Below are positions 1-6,309 of a DNA stretch of 12,267 nucleotides, piece after piece (within the stretch, counting starts at the first letter, position 1; each line of letters begins with the position of its first letter). This DNA is from Oscillospiraceae bacterium. Lineage in GTDB: Bacteria > Bacillota > Clostridia > UBA1381. The notes below the pieces were generated by a model, which saw only the letters and a list, made by a program, of their open reading frames with translations, was not told the origin of the DNA and did no database searches. Location: positions 1 through 12,267 of the forward strand of contig JAFLUR010000037.1 in the NCBI GenBank assembly GCA_022508725.1. The letters are read 5' to 3'. A program made the translations under genes and the position numbers.

Positions 1-554
1 GCAAAACAACAACTCTTTCAAAGATCGCCACGGATATTGTGGTAAACAGGCATAAAAAAGCGGCGGTCATAACCACCGATATTTATAAAATAGCATCCAC
101 CGAGCAGCTCAAGGTATATACCGATATACTTGAGGTGCCGTTTTCTGTAATATATTCAAATGATGAGATCGATGAGTGTATGGATAAGTTCGCGGACTGC
201 GATGTGATATTCATAGATACCGGAAAGAGCCCCGATGAGGAGGAATATAAGCTTCAGGTAAAAGAGATCATATCAAAAACATCCCCGGATGAAATATATC
301 TGGTAATAAGCGCGAATGCGAATTACAAGAGCTGCGTTAAAACCCTTGCGGGATACAGCTATGTAAAGGATTACCGCATTATCATAACAAAAACGGACGA
401 GGCGGTATCGTCGGGAATAATCTTTAATATACGCTCGCTTACGGATAAGCCGTTTTCATATTTGACCTACGGACAGGTGCTTACCGAAGATATAAAGGTT
501 TTCGACAGCGGGGAAATTCTCGGTTCTTTAATGAACGATGCAGGAAAGGAATGA
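1..554 (+). CDS. flhF: Flagellar biosynthesis GTPase FlhF, 3' part (5' end outside window)
   Basis: This is the C-terminal portion of an SRP-type GTPase that helps position flagella at the cell membrane. The frame is open from the first base. The window opens inside the P-loop, where positions 3-14 read KTTT, and continues LSKIATD as in the GKTTTLAKLA motif of FlhF/FtsY/Ffh. Downstream come the DIYKIASTEQLKVY segment (usually DTYRIGAVEQLKTY), a G4-like TKTDE and a closing SYLTYGQVLTEDI that matches the FlhF G5/closing region. The G3 motif is abnormal: it reads DTGKS (216-230) where DTAGR is expected, so one residue is missing and Arg is Lys. The next gene is its partner flhG, which supports FlhF over FtsY or Ffh. 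The N-terminal B and N domains are not in the window. A GTG at 39 is internal and not a start. Confidence 0.9.
   Translation, partial: KTTTLSKIATDIVVNRHKKAAVITTDIYKIASTEQLKVYTDILEVPFSVIYSNDEIDECMDKFADCDVIFIDTGKSPDEEEYKLQVKEIISKTSPDEIYLVISANANYKSCVKTLAGYSYVKDYRIIITKTDEAVSSGIIFNIRSLTDKPFSYLTYGQVLTEDIKVFDSGEILGSLMNDAGKE
542..550 (+). promoter_or_regulatory. Ribosome binding site deciding the flhG start
   Basis: The purine run AGGAAAGGA lies 11 nt before ATG 562. The in-frame upstream ATG at 538 has no such site before it and would overlap the end of flhF. I therefore prefer 562 as the start. Confidence 0.55.
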
Positions 555-561
555 CTGTATT

Positions 562-1443
562 ATGCCGGATCAGGCACAGATGCTCAAAGAGTATATAGAT
601 AAAAAAAGAGGCGCGGAAAAACCCGGGGAAAATTCAAAAAAGGGTCCGGCGCCGAGGACCGTCTGCGTTACAAGCGGAAAGGGCGGCGTGGGAAAGAGTA
701 ATTTCACGGTCAATTTTGCGCTGGAGCTTGCAAAAAACGGAAAGCGTGTGCTTATAATAGACGCGGATTTCGGTCTTTCAAATGTGGATGTTATCCTCGG
801 CATATCGCCAAAATTCGATCTGTCGCACGTTATCGCCAAGAAAAAGCACTTGTATGAAATAATAAATGAAGGACCGCAGGGTATAAAATTCATATCGGGC
901 GGTTCCGGAGTGTATGATTTGATAAATCTTGACAGAAACGATATAGATTATTTTTTTACCGAACTCGGCTACATAGAGAACTTCGTTGATGTGATAATTT
1001 TCGATACGGGCGCCGGAATAAACGATAACAATGTGCAGATAATAACAGCGAGCGATGAAGTGGTTCTTGTTACCACTACAGAGCCGCCTGCGATCGTTGA
1101 CGCGTATGCGTTGTTAAAAACCGTGATCGAAACAAAAAGGCGGCCTCAGCTGAGACTGGTCATAAATAAAGCGGAAACCGTCAAGGAGGCAAAACGTATT
1201 ATTGAAAATTTTGTAAAGGTGACAAAGAATTATCTCAAAACGGATATAGAGGCGTTGGGATATATTCTTGAGGATCCGAATGTCGTGAAGTCCGTAAAAT
1301 CGCAAAAGCCCTTTACACTGCTTTATCCCGAAACACCGGCGTCAAAGAATATGTCCGGAATAGCGGCAAAATATCTTACGGGAAAAACACAGGAGGATAA
1401 CAGCGGCGGTATACGATCTTTCTTCAAACGTTTTATGAATTGA
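562..1443 (+). CDS. flhG: Flagellum number regulator FlhG (MinD-like ATPase, YlxH)
   Basis: This is a MinD/ParA-family ATPase of 293 residues that controls flagellar number or placement and stimulates FlhF GTPase activity. The deviant Walker A SGKGGVGKS spans residues 38-46. It is followed by the DADFGLSNVDV segment and the switch II-like IFDTGAGINDNN. The N-terminus begins MPDQAQMLKEYI. This is a DQAxxL activator motif, which in Bacillus YlxH/FlhG is the part that activates FlhF. The C-terminus (IRSFFKRFMN) looks like a short amphipathic membrane-targeting helix. I chose ATG 562 because a purine-rich RBS precedes it. It puts the DQA motif at residues 3-5 and leaves 7 nt after the flhF stop. 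An alternative in-frame ATG at 538 would overlap flhF. Gene order flhF-flhG-sigD matches flagellar operons of Firmicutes. Confidence 0.93.
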   Translation: MPDQAQMLKEYIDKKRGAEKPGENSKKGPAPRTVCVTSGKGGVGKSNFTVNFALELAKNGKRVLIIDADFGLSNVDVILGISPKFDLSHVIAKKKHLYEIINEGPQGIKFISGGSGVYDLINLDRNDIDYFFTELGYIENFVDVIIFDTGAGINDNNVQIITASDEVVLVTTTEPPAIVDAYALLKTVIETKRRPQLRLVINKAETVKEAKRIIENFVKVTKNYLKTDIEALGYILEDPNVVKSVKSQKPFTLLYPETPASKNMSGIAAKYLTGKTQEDNSGGIRSFFKRFMN

Positions 1444-1501
1444 TCTTATATGCGGGGTCCCTGAAATAATAAAAGCAGCCGGCGGTCTGTTATCACGGTG
1501 C

Positions 1502-1510
1502 AAAGGAGGT
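1502..1510 (+). promoter_or_regulatory. Strong ribosome binding site deciding the sigD start
   Basis: AAAGGAGGT lies 8 nt before ATG 1519. The upstream in-frame GTG at 1498 precedes this site and has none of its own. ATG 1515 is out of frame. Confidence 0.8.
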
Positions 1511-1518
1511 GCGTATGG

Positions 1519-2256
1519 ATGATACCGGATGAGAAATTGCTATGGGAGGCTTATAACAGAGAGCCGAGCGTGGAAAACAGAAATAATCTCGTCATGCATT
1601 ATGAGTCATTTGTAAAAATCGTGGTAAATCGTCTTGTCAGCTGTTACAACGCTTATATAGACAGAGAAGATTTGCTCGCCTACGGAATGATAGGACTTAT
1701 ATATGCAATAGAAAAATACGATCCCGGAAGGGGAATAAAGTTTGAAACATACGCATCCATAAGAATACGCGGCTATATAATAGATGAAATACGCAGACAG
1801 GATATACTGCCGACAAGCGTGCGCAGGAAAATAAAATATATCGAAAGCGTATACGCCGAGCTTGAAAATGAGCTTGACCGTTCGCCCGAGGACAGTGAGG
1901 TCGCGGAAAGACTCGGAATAACGGTGAGCAAGCTGAGAAAGCTTTTCGGACAGTCGCATTTATCGAATATTGTCAGCTTTGACGCGGTTATCGCGGATAA
2001 TATGGAGATAGGACCGGAAATGTCGGAAAGGTACAATCCCGAGCAGGCGGCGGAAAATCATTTTTTGCAGCAGTGGCTGGCGGAGGAAATAGAAAATCTT
2101 CCCGAAAAGGAAAAGCTTGTGGTAAATCTTTATTATAACGACGGTTTGACGCTTAAGGAAATAGGACTTGTCATAGGCGTGTCCGAATCGAGAGTGTCAC
2201 AGATACATTCCAAAATACTTATGAAGCTCCGCAGTAAATTAAACAAGCTTGCATGA
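1519..2256 (+). CDS. sigD: RNA polymerase sigma factor for flagellar operons (SigD/FliA/WhiG family)
   Basis: This sigma-70 family factor of 245 residues directs RNA polymerase to late flagellar, motility and chemotaxis promoters. Region 2 is clear: DREDLLAYGMIGLIYAIEKYD is followed by FETYASIRIRGYIIDEIRRQD. The latter is the FliA/SigD version of the -10 recognition segment, ending in RGxIIDEIR. A region 3 helix follows (RSPEDSEVAERLGI). Region 4 contains the helix-turn-helix LTLKEIGLVIGVSESRVSQIHSKI, with the SESRVSQ wording typical of this family. Its position just after flhF-flhG agrees. It starts 75 nt after flhG, and that gap shows no hairpin terminator or convincing promoter. The start is ATG 1519, backed by an AAAGGAGGT site. 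Its activity is presumably held in check by an anti-sigma factor FlgM, which is not in the window. Confidence 0.93.
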   Translation: MIPDEKLLWEAYNREPSVENRNNLVMHYESFVKIVVNRLVSCYNAYIDREDLLAYGMIGLIYAIEKYDPGRGIKFETYASIRIRGYIIDEIRRQDILPTSVRRKIKYIESVYAELENELDRSPEDSEVAERLGITVSKLRKLFGQSHLSNIVSFDAVIADNMEIGPEMSERYNPEQAAENHFLQQWLAEEIENLPEKEKLVVNLYYNDGLTLKEIGLVIGVSESRVSQIHSKILMKLRSKLNKLA

Positions 2257-2284
2257 CCGGTATTTTTTCAGAAAGGAAAAACAT

Positions 2285-3562
2285 ATGTTTGTTGATAAAG
2301 CCAAAATATACATCAAAGCCGGAAACGGGGGAAACGGGGCGATATCATTCCACCGTGAAAAATATGTTGCCGCGGGGGGACCCGACGGCGGCGACGGAGG
2401 AAAGGGCGGAAGTATAATTTTTAAGGCGGAGCCCGGATTGTTCACGCTTATGGATTTTAGGTATAAACGGAAATATACGGCGGAGCGCGGCGGCGACGGC
2501 AGCGGAAAAAGATGCAACGGAAAAAAGGCCGAGGATCTTTATATAAGCGTTCCTCAGGGAACGATAGTGCGCGATGCTGCAACGGGAATGATAATCGCCG
2601 ATCTGTCGGGACCGGACAGTGAAAAGGTCGCGGCTTACGGAGGAAACGGCGGCTGGGGAAACGCGCATTTTGCGACGGCGACCCGTCAGGCGCCCAATTT
2701 TGCGAAGAACGGGCAGAAGGGCGGAGAAAGAGAGGTAATCCTCGAGCTTAAGCTGCTTGCCGATGTGGGATTGGTCGGATTTCCGAATGTCGGAAAATCA
2801 ACGCTTCTTGCGCGCACAACGCAGGCAAACCCGAAAATCGCGGATTATCATTTCACAACACTTGTACCGAATTTGGGCGTATGCAGCTTGGGCGAGGGCA
2901 TGAGCTTTGTTCTTGCCGATATTCCCGGAATTATCGAGGGAGCAAGCGAGGGCGTGGGACTCGGATATGATTTTCTCCGGCATATAGAGAGAACAAGACT
3001 TATTATCCATATAGTCGATGTTTCCGGAATTGAGGGAAGAGATCCGATTAAGGATTTTGACACGGTAAATTCGGAGCTTTACAAATACAATCTCGAACCG
3101 GATAAAAGACCGCAGATCATAGCCGCAAACAAAGCGGATATAATTCAAGACCCCGGGATGTATGAGAAATTCAAGACCGAAATGACAAAGAGAGGATATA
3201 AAATTTTTGAAATTTCGGCGGCGACGGGCAGCGGTGTTGACGAGCTGATAAAGCATACCTTCAGTGAGCTTTCGAAGCTTCCGCCGATAAAGGTTTACGA
3301 GCCGGAAATGGAGATCACGGATGAGATCGTTGTTGACGGGGGAAAAGGCTTTGAGATAGATAAAGAGGACGGAGTTTATGTTTTGTCGGGAAGCTGGATC
3401 GAGGCGGTCGGCGGAAGCGTGAATTTCTCGGATGAGGAATCGCTCCGGTATTTTCAGATGGCTCTGCGCAAAAAGGGCGTTATAGACGCGCTTGAAAAGG
3501 CAGGCATAAATGAGGGCGATTTGGTTCGCATGGGCGATCTGGAATTTGAATTTGTATATTGA
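2285..3562 (+). CDS. obgE: GTPase ObgE/CgtA
   Basis: This essential Obg-family GTPase of 425 residues binds the 50S subunit during ribosome maturation and is linked to (p)ppGpp signalling. The N-terminal Obg fold (about 1-158) is glycine-rich, with GGPDGGDGGKGG and GGNGGWGNAHF. The G domain follows: G1 GFPNVGKS at 165-172, G3 DIPGIIEGASEG from 212, G4 NKAD at 282-285 and G5 SAATGSG from 311. A C-terminal OCT domain (about 336-425) ends in GDLEFEFVY, as in many Firmicutes Obg proteins. ATG 2285 is chosen over the upstream ATG 2249, which would overlap sigD. AAAGGA lies 7 nt before ATG 2285, and the protein then starts MFVDKAKIYIKAGNGGNG as the family does. It begins 28 nt after sigD. In most Firmicutes obg sits directly downstream of rplU-rpmA, which here lie elsewhere on the other strand. 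Confidence 0.97.
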   Translation: MFVDKAKIYIKAGNGGNGAISFHREKYVAAGGPDGGDGGKGGSIIFKAEPGLFTLMDFRYKRKYTAERGGDGSGKRCNGKKAEDLYISVPQGTIVRDAATGMIIADLSGPDSEKVAAYGGNGGWGNAHFATATRQAPNFAKNGQKGGEREVILELKLLADVGLVGFPNVGKSTLLARTTQANPKIADYHFTTLVPNLGVCSLGEGMSFVLADIPGIIEGASEGVGLGYDFLRHIERTRLIIHIVDVSGIEGRDPIKDFDTVNSELYKYNLEPDKRPQIIAANKADIIQDPGMYEKFKTEMTKRGYKIFEISAATGSGVDELIKHTFSELSKLPPIKVYEPEMEITDEIVVDGGKGFEIDKEDGVYVLSGSWIEAVGGSVNFSDEESLRYFQMALRKKGVIDALEKAGINEGDLVRMGDLEFEFVY

Positions 3563-3581
3563 GACGGAGAGGAAAAAATTT

Positions 3582-3884
3582 ATGATAACGAGCAAACAAA
3601 GGGCGTATTTGAGAGGATTGGCAAATTCGGTAAAGCCGCTTTATCAGATAGGCAAGGACGGAATAAGCGATAATCTTATACATCAGCTCAGCGACGCGCT
3701 TAATGCAAGAGAGCTTATAAAGGTAACGGTGCTCGAAACGGCATACCTTGATACCAAAGAAACGTGCGGCGAGCTTGCGTCAAGACTCGGTGCGGAGCCT
3801 GTGCAGTCGATAGGCTCAAAATTTGTACTTTACAGAAAGGCGCCCAAACCTCAAAACAGAAAGATAGAGCTTCCCCGAAAATAG
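3582..3884 (+). CDS. yhbY: Ribosome assembly RNA-binding protein YhbY (CRM domain)
   Basis: This protein of 100 residues is almost entirely one CRM (CRS1/YhbY) domain. YhbY proteins associate with pre-50S ribosomal particles. The N-terminus reads TSKQRAYLRGLANSVKPLYQIG. It is followed by the RNA-binding GxxG loop, here GKDG at 24-27, and then ISDNLIHQLSDAL, ELIKVTVLE and VLYRK, in the family order. The annotated start is ATG 3582, with GGAGAGG 9 nt upstream. An upstream ATG at 3510 would place 24 extra codons inside the end of obgE and has no support. Its place between obgE and nadD matches the Firmicutes ribosome-assembly cluster. The basic tail RKAPKPQNRKIELPRK is compatible with RNA contact. 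Confidence 0.93.
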   Translation: MITSKQRAYLRGLANSVKPLYQIGKDGISDNLIHQLSDALNARELIKVTVLETAYLDTKETCGELASRLGAEPVQSIGSKFVLYRKAPKPQNRKIELPRK

Positions 3885-3919
3885 ATATACGGAAGTGAAA
3901 ATCCGAAAGGAAGATTTTT

Positions 3920-4525
3920 GTGAAGATAGGCATAATGGGAGGAACGTTCAATCCTATTCATAACGCGCATCTGCTTATTGCCTTTTTCGCGCGTGAAGAG
4001 TTTTGCCTTGACAAAGTAATATTTATGACGGGCGGAAACACGCCGCATAAAAAGGCTGAGGGAGCGGAACCGGAGGAACGGCTTGAAATGGTAAAAAGAG
4101 CCGTTGCGGATAATCGATATTTTGAGGTAAGCGATTTTGAGGTAAAAAAACAGAGCCGGTCATATACCGTCGAAACGCTTGAATACCTTAAAGAGGAATA
4201 TCCCGGCTCCGATTTTTATTTTATTGTCGGAAGCGATTCGCTTAATTATATGGATAAATGGTATAAATGCGAAAAAATATTCCGGCTGTGCACCGTTCTT
4301 ATATTTGACAGAAAGGGATTTGCCGGTTCCGAAAAAAAGCGGCGGGAGCTTGAGGTGAAATATTCCGCCCAAATAAGGCGTATAGATATACCGATACCGG
4401 AAATATCATCCTCTGAGATAAGAAAGCGCATAGCCGCCGGGAAATCGGTGGAGAATATCGTTCCCGGTCCGGTAATTGATTATATAAAGGAGAAAGGCTT
4501 GTATGAGGGACAACGAGGAATATAA
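3920..4525 (+). CDS. nadD: Nicotinate-nucleotide adenylyltransferase NadD
   Basis: This cytosolic enzyme of 201 residues joins nicotinate mononucleotide and ATP to give deamido-NAD and pyrophosphate in NAD synthesis. The nucleotidyltransferase signature GGTFNPIHNAH is at residues 7-17, with H14 and H17 as the HxxH pair. The other signature, ISSSEIR (162-168), is the ISSTxIR phosphate-binding motif. FIVGSDSLNYMDKWYKCEKIF and VPGPVIDYIKEKGLY also match NadD. Length is typical. The start is GTG 3920, with AAAGGAAG 6 nt before it, and gives the expected MKIGIMGGTF start. The 3' end overlaps yqeK by 23 nt, so the two are probably translationally coupled. Confidence 0.96.
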   Translation: MKIGIMGGTFNPIHNAHLLIAFFAREEFCLDKVIFMTGGNTPHKKAEGAEPEERLEMVKRAVADNRYFEVSDFEVKKQSRSYTVETLEYLKEEYPGSDFYFIVGSDSLNYMDKWYKCEKIFRLCTVLIFDRKGFAGSEKKRRELEVKYSAQIRRIDIPIPEISSSEIRKRIAAGKSVENIVPGPVIDYIKEKGLYEGQRGI

Positions 4526-5081
4526 AAAAAAGCTGAGGGAAATGCTTACTCCGAAAAGGTTTGAGCACAGCATCGGAACCGCCCAAACCGCGGCGCGTCT
4601 TGCCGAGCTTAACGGAGAGGATAGGGACAGGGCATATCTTGCGGGGCTGCTTCATGACGCGGGAAAGAATTTTTCGCATGAGCGTATGTTGGAGATGTGC
4701 GAGGAGTACGGGATTGAGCTTGATGAAATTTCCCGCACCTCGACCGGTCTTATACACGCGCCTCTCGGAGCCGAAATTGTCCGCCGTGAGTTTAATATCG
4801 ATGACGAAGAGATACTCGAAAGCATACGCCGTCATACCGTGGGAGGAGAAAATATGACGGTTTTTGAGAAGATAATATATATTTCCGATATGACGGAGCC
4901 GGGCAGGAGCTTTGACGGTGTGGAAAAAATTCGCGAGGCGGCATTTAAAAATCTTGACGAGGGGATGCTTATGGGATTTGACATGACGATTATTCATTCG
5001 GTGAAAAAACGCCGTTGTCAGCACCCCGCGACAATATACGCAAGGAATGAGCTTATAAAAAAAATGGCGGGACAGGTGTGA
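4503..5081 (+). CDS. yqeK: HD-domain hydrolase YqeK (probable symmetrical Ap4A hydrolase)
   Basis: This HD-superfamily metal-dependent phosphohydrolase has 192 residues. Members studied in Firmicutes cleave diadenosine tetraphosphate symmetrically to two ADP. Metal-binding positions are visible: H22 in RFEHSIGTAQTA, H51-D52 in LAGLLHDAGK, the HAPLGAEIV segment, a further RRHTVG and the conserved YISDMTEPGR. The start ATG 4503 lies inside the end of nadD and is preceded by a GGAGAAAGG run 5-13 nt upstream. In many Firmicutes yqeK is followed by rsfS (the ribosome silencing factor). Here lgt follows after 3 nt and rsfS is absent. The substrate is inferred from the family. Confidence 0.9.
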   Translation: MRDNEEYKKKLREMLTPKRFEHSIGTAQTAARLAELNGEDRDRAYLAGLLHDAGKNFSHERMLEMCEEYGIELDEISRTSTGLIHAPLGAEIVRREFNIDDEEILESIRRHTVGGENMTVFEKIIYISDMTEPGRSFDGVEKIREAAFKNLDEGMLMGFDMTIIHSVKKRRCQHPATIYARNELIKKMAGQV

Positions 5082-5084
5082 TTT

Positions 5085-5876
5085 ATGATTAATAATATAT
5101 CATTTCCGGGGCTCGGAGCGGAGTTTGAAATAAACCGGGCGGCTTTTTATATAGGACCGAAGCCTGTATTCTGGTACGGCATAATAATAGCCGTGGGTTT
5201 TTTTGTGTCGCTGTTGTATATACTGTCGGTATGCGAAAAAAAGGGCGTAAAGCCGGATACGGTTTATGATGTCGGGATATGCGCGCTTGTATTCGGAATA
5301 ATCGGAGCGAGAATATATTATGTTATTTTTGACTTTGACAGCGTGAGGGGCAGTATACTCAACTTTTTTGCGGTATGGAACGGGGGACTGGCAATATACG
5401 GCGGAATAATCGGCGGAGCGGTGAGCGTATACATATACTGCCGCCGCAAAGGAATTGAATTCCTGCGTGTCGCGGATTTGGTCATGCCCGGCGTGATGAT
5501 AGGTCAGGCGATCGGAAGATGGGGTAATTTTTTCAATGCGGAGGTATACGGACGCGCGACCGGTGTATTGTGGAGAATGTCGATAAACGGTTCGGAGGGC
5601 GTGCATCCGCTGTTTCTGTATGAGTCGCTGTGGAATACGCTCGGCTTTGCGCTTTATCTTGTGTTTGATAAAAAATACAAGAAAAATATCGGCGAGGGTA
5701 TATGCTTTTACGGGATATGGTACGGTACGGGAAGGCTTTTCCTTGAGGGTATGCGGCAGAGTCAATATATCCTGTATATAGCGGAGCCGGTGGGAATATC
5801 GCAGGTGGTCTCGGCGGCGGTTATTTGCGCGTCGGCGGTATTGTTTTACAGACTCAGAAAAAAAGCGGCAAAATAA
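5085..5876 (+). CDS. lgt: Prolipoprotein diacylglyceryl transferase Lgt
   Basis: This integral membrane enzyme of 263 residues moves diacylglycerol from phosphatidylglycerol to the lipobox cysteine of prolipoproteins, the first step of lipoprotein maturation. The Lgt signature GRWGNFFNAEVYG begins at residue 144, with R145 corresponding to the essential Arg143 of E. coli. HPLFLYES matches the HPTxLYE motif. Several hydrophobic helices are evident (about 27-48, 64-84, 93-115, 185-200 and 235-255). The motif around E. coli His103 reads AIYGG here, so Tyr replaces His. From memory this is common in clostridial Lgt proteins and not a sign of inactivity. The gene begins 3 nt after the yqeK stop with a modest AGGTG site, so it is co-transcribed. 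Confidence 0.96.
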   Translation: MINNISFPGLGAEFEINRAAFYIGPKPVFWYGIIIAVGFFVSLLYILSVCEKKGVKPDTVYDVGICALVFGIIGARIYYVIFDFDSVRGSILNFFAVWNGGLAIYGGIIGGAVSVYIYCRRKGIEFLRVADLVMPGVMIGQAIGRWGNFFNAEVYGRATGVLWRMSINGSEGVHPLFLYESLWNTLGFALYLVFDKKYKKNIGEGICFYGIWYGTGRLFLEGMRQSQYILYIAEPVGISQVVSAAVICASAVLFYRLRKKAAK

Positions 5877-5901
5877 ACGGGAATACCGGGGAGTGTCATA
5901 T

Positions 5902-6156
5902 ATGAACAGTCACAGGTTTTTCAGAAACAATGAATGTAAATATTTTCCTTGTCACAAAACGGAGAATGATGAAGAATTTAACTGTATGTTCTGTTACTGT
6001 CCTCTTTATCCGGCGGGAGAAGAGTGCGGGGGAAATTACATCTATCTCGAAAACGGCATAAAAAGCTGTGAAAACTGCTTTATTCCGCATGATAAAAACG
6101 GATATGAGTATATACAGGCACATATGGAGAAAATAACGAAAAATATCATCCCATAA
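5902..6156 (+). CDS. Cysteine-rich small domain protein (zf-like, probable metal binder)
   Basis: This protein of 84 residues has eight cysteines at 12, 17, 28, 31, 33, 42, 56 and 59, plus H18 and H63. The pattern ECKYFPCH, then FNCMFCYCPLYPAGEECGG, then GIKSCENCFIPH matches the family I know as the cysteine-rich small domain (Pfam zf-like, PF04071). That domain also occurs attached to cobalamin-pathway proteins. Zinc or iron-sulfur binding is likely but the function is unknown. ATG 5902 is chosen over GTG 5893 because GGGGAG (5888-5893) sits 8 nt before the ATG and overlaps the GTG. It starts 25 nt after lgt and is the last gene of the long plus-strand string. Its TAA stop lies inside the stem of the terminator. 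Confidence 0.8.
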   Translation: MNSHRFFRNNECKYFPCHKTENDEEFNCMFCYCPLYPAGEECGGNYIYLENGIKSCENCFIPHDKNGYEYIQAHMEKITKNIIP

Positions 6157-6199
6157 AAAAGCGGACGAAATGAAACGACGCTTTTTTATGGGGTTTTTT
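6150..6199 (+). terminator. Intrinsic terminator ending the flhF-to-cysteine-rich gene string
   Basis: A perfect 14-bp inverted repeat (6150-6163 with 6179-6192) encloses a 15-nt loop and is followed by a six-T run at 6194-6199. The A-run before the GCG core and the T-run after it could also let the stem act in the opposite direction. The stop codon of the preceding gene (6154-6156) is part of the left arm. Confidence 0.85.
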
Positions 6200-6238
6200 A
6201 TGTCCCGCGATTTTTTGATATTTTTTTACAAGCCGTTT

Positions 6239-6268
6239 TTGCAACTTTTCGGCGGCTGTGCATATAAT
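6239..6268 (+). promoter_or_regulatory. Probable promoter of sigK
   Basis: TTGCAA (6239-6244), an 18-nt spacer and a perfect TATAAT (6263-6268) lie about 40 nt before the sigK ATG. The same -10 region reads CATATAAT from 6261. This also resembles the -10 of sigma-E/sigma-K mother-cell promoters (CATAxxxT). The sequence alone does not settle which sigma factor uses it. Confidence 0.5.
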
Positions 6269-6295
6269 GTTTATTATATCCGACAACAAGGGAAT

Positions 6296-6301
6296 AAGGA
6301 G
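6296..6301 (+). promoter_or_regulatory. Ribosome binding site deciding the sigK start
   Basis: AAGGAG ends at 6301 and overlaps the in-frame GTG at 6301, which therefore cannot use it. It is 8 nt before ATG 6310, the better start. Confidence 0.75.
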
Positions 6302-6309
6302 TGGATAAG

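Noticed and set aside
2798..3595. 265-codon minus-strand open frame opposite obgE
   Set aside because: obgE is unmistakable in the other strand. The antisense product has a random, Arg/Ile-rich composition.
4561..4857. Second plus-strand open frame inside yqeK
   Set aside because: It overlaps the HD-domain gene in another frame and its product shows no family features.
4299..5024. 241-codon minus-strand open frame opposite nadD-yqeK
   Set aside because: It is antisense to two well-supported genes, has no RBS pattern and no recognisable domain. It looks like a shadow of biased codon use.
5390..5420. Lgt lacking catalytic His (AIYGG instead of FHGG)
   Set aside because: From memory this Tyr variant is frequent in clostridial Lgt proteins, and the main GRWGNFFNAE signature is intact.
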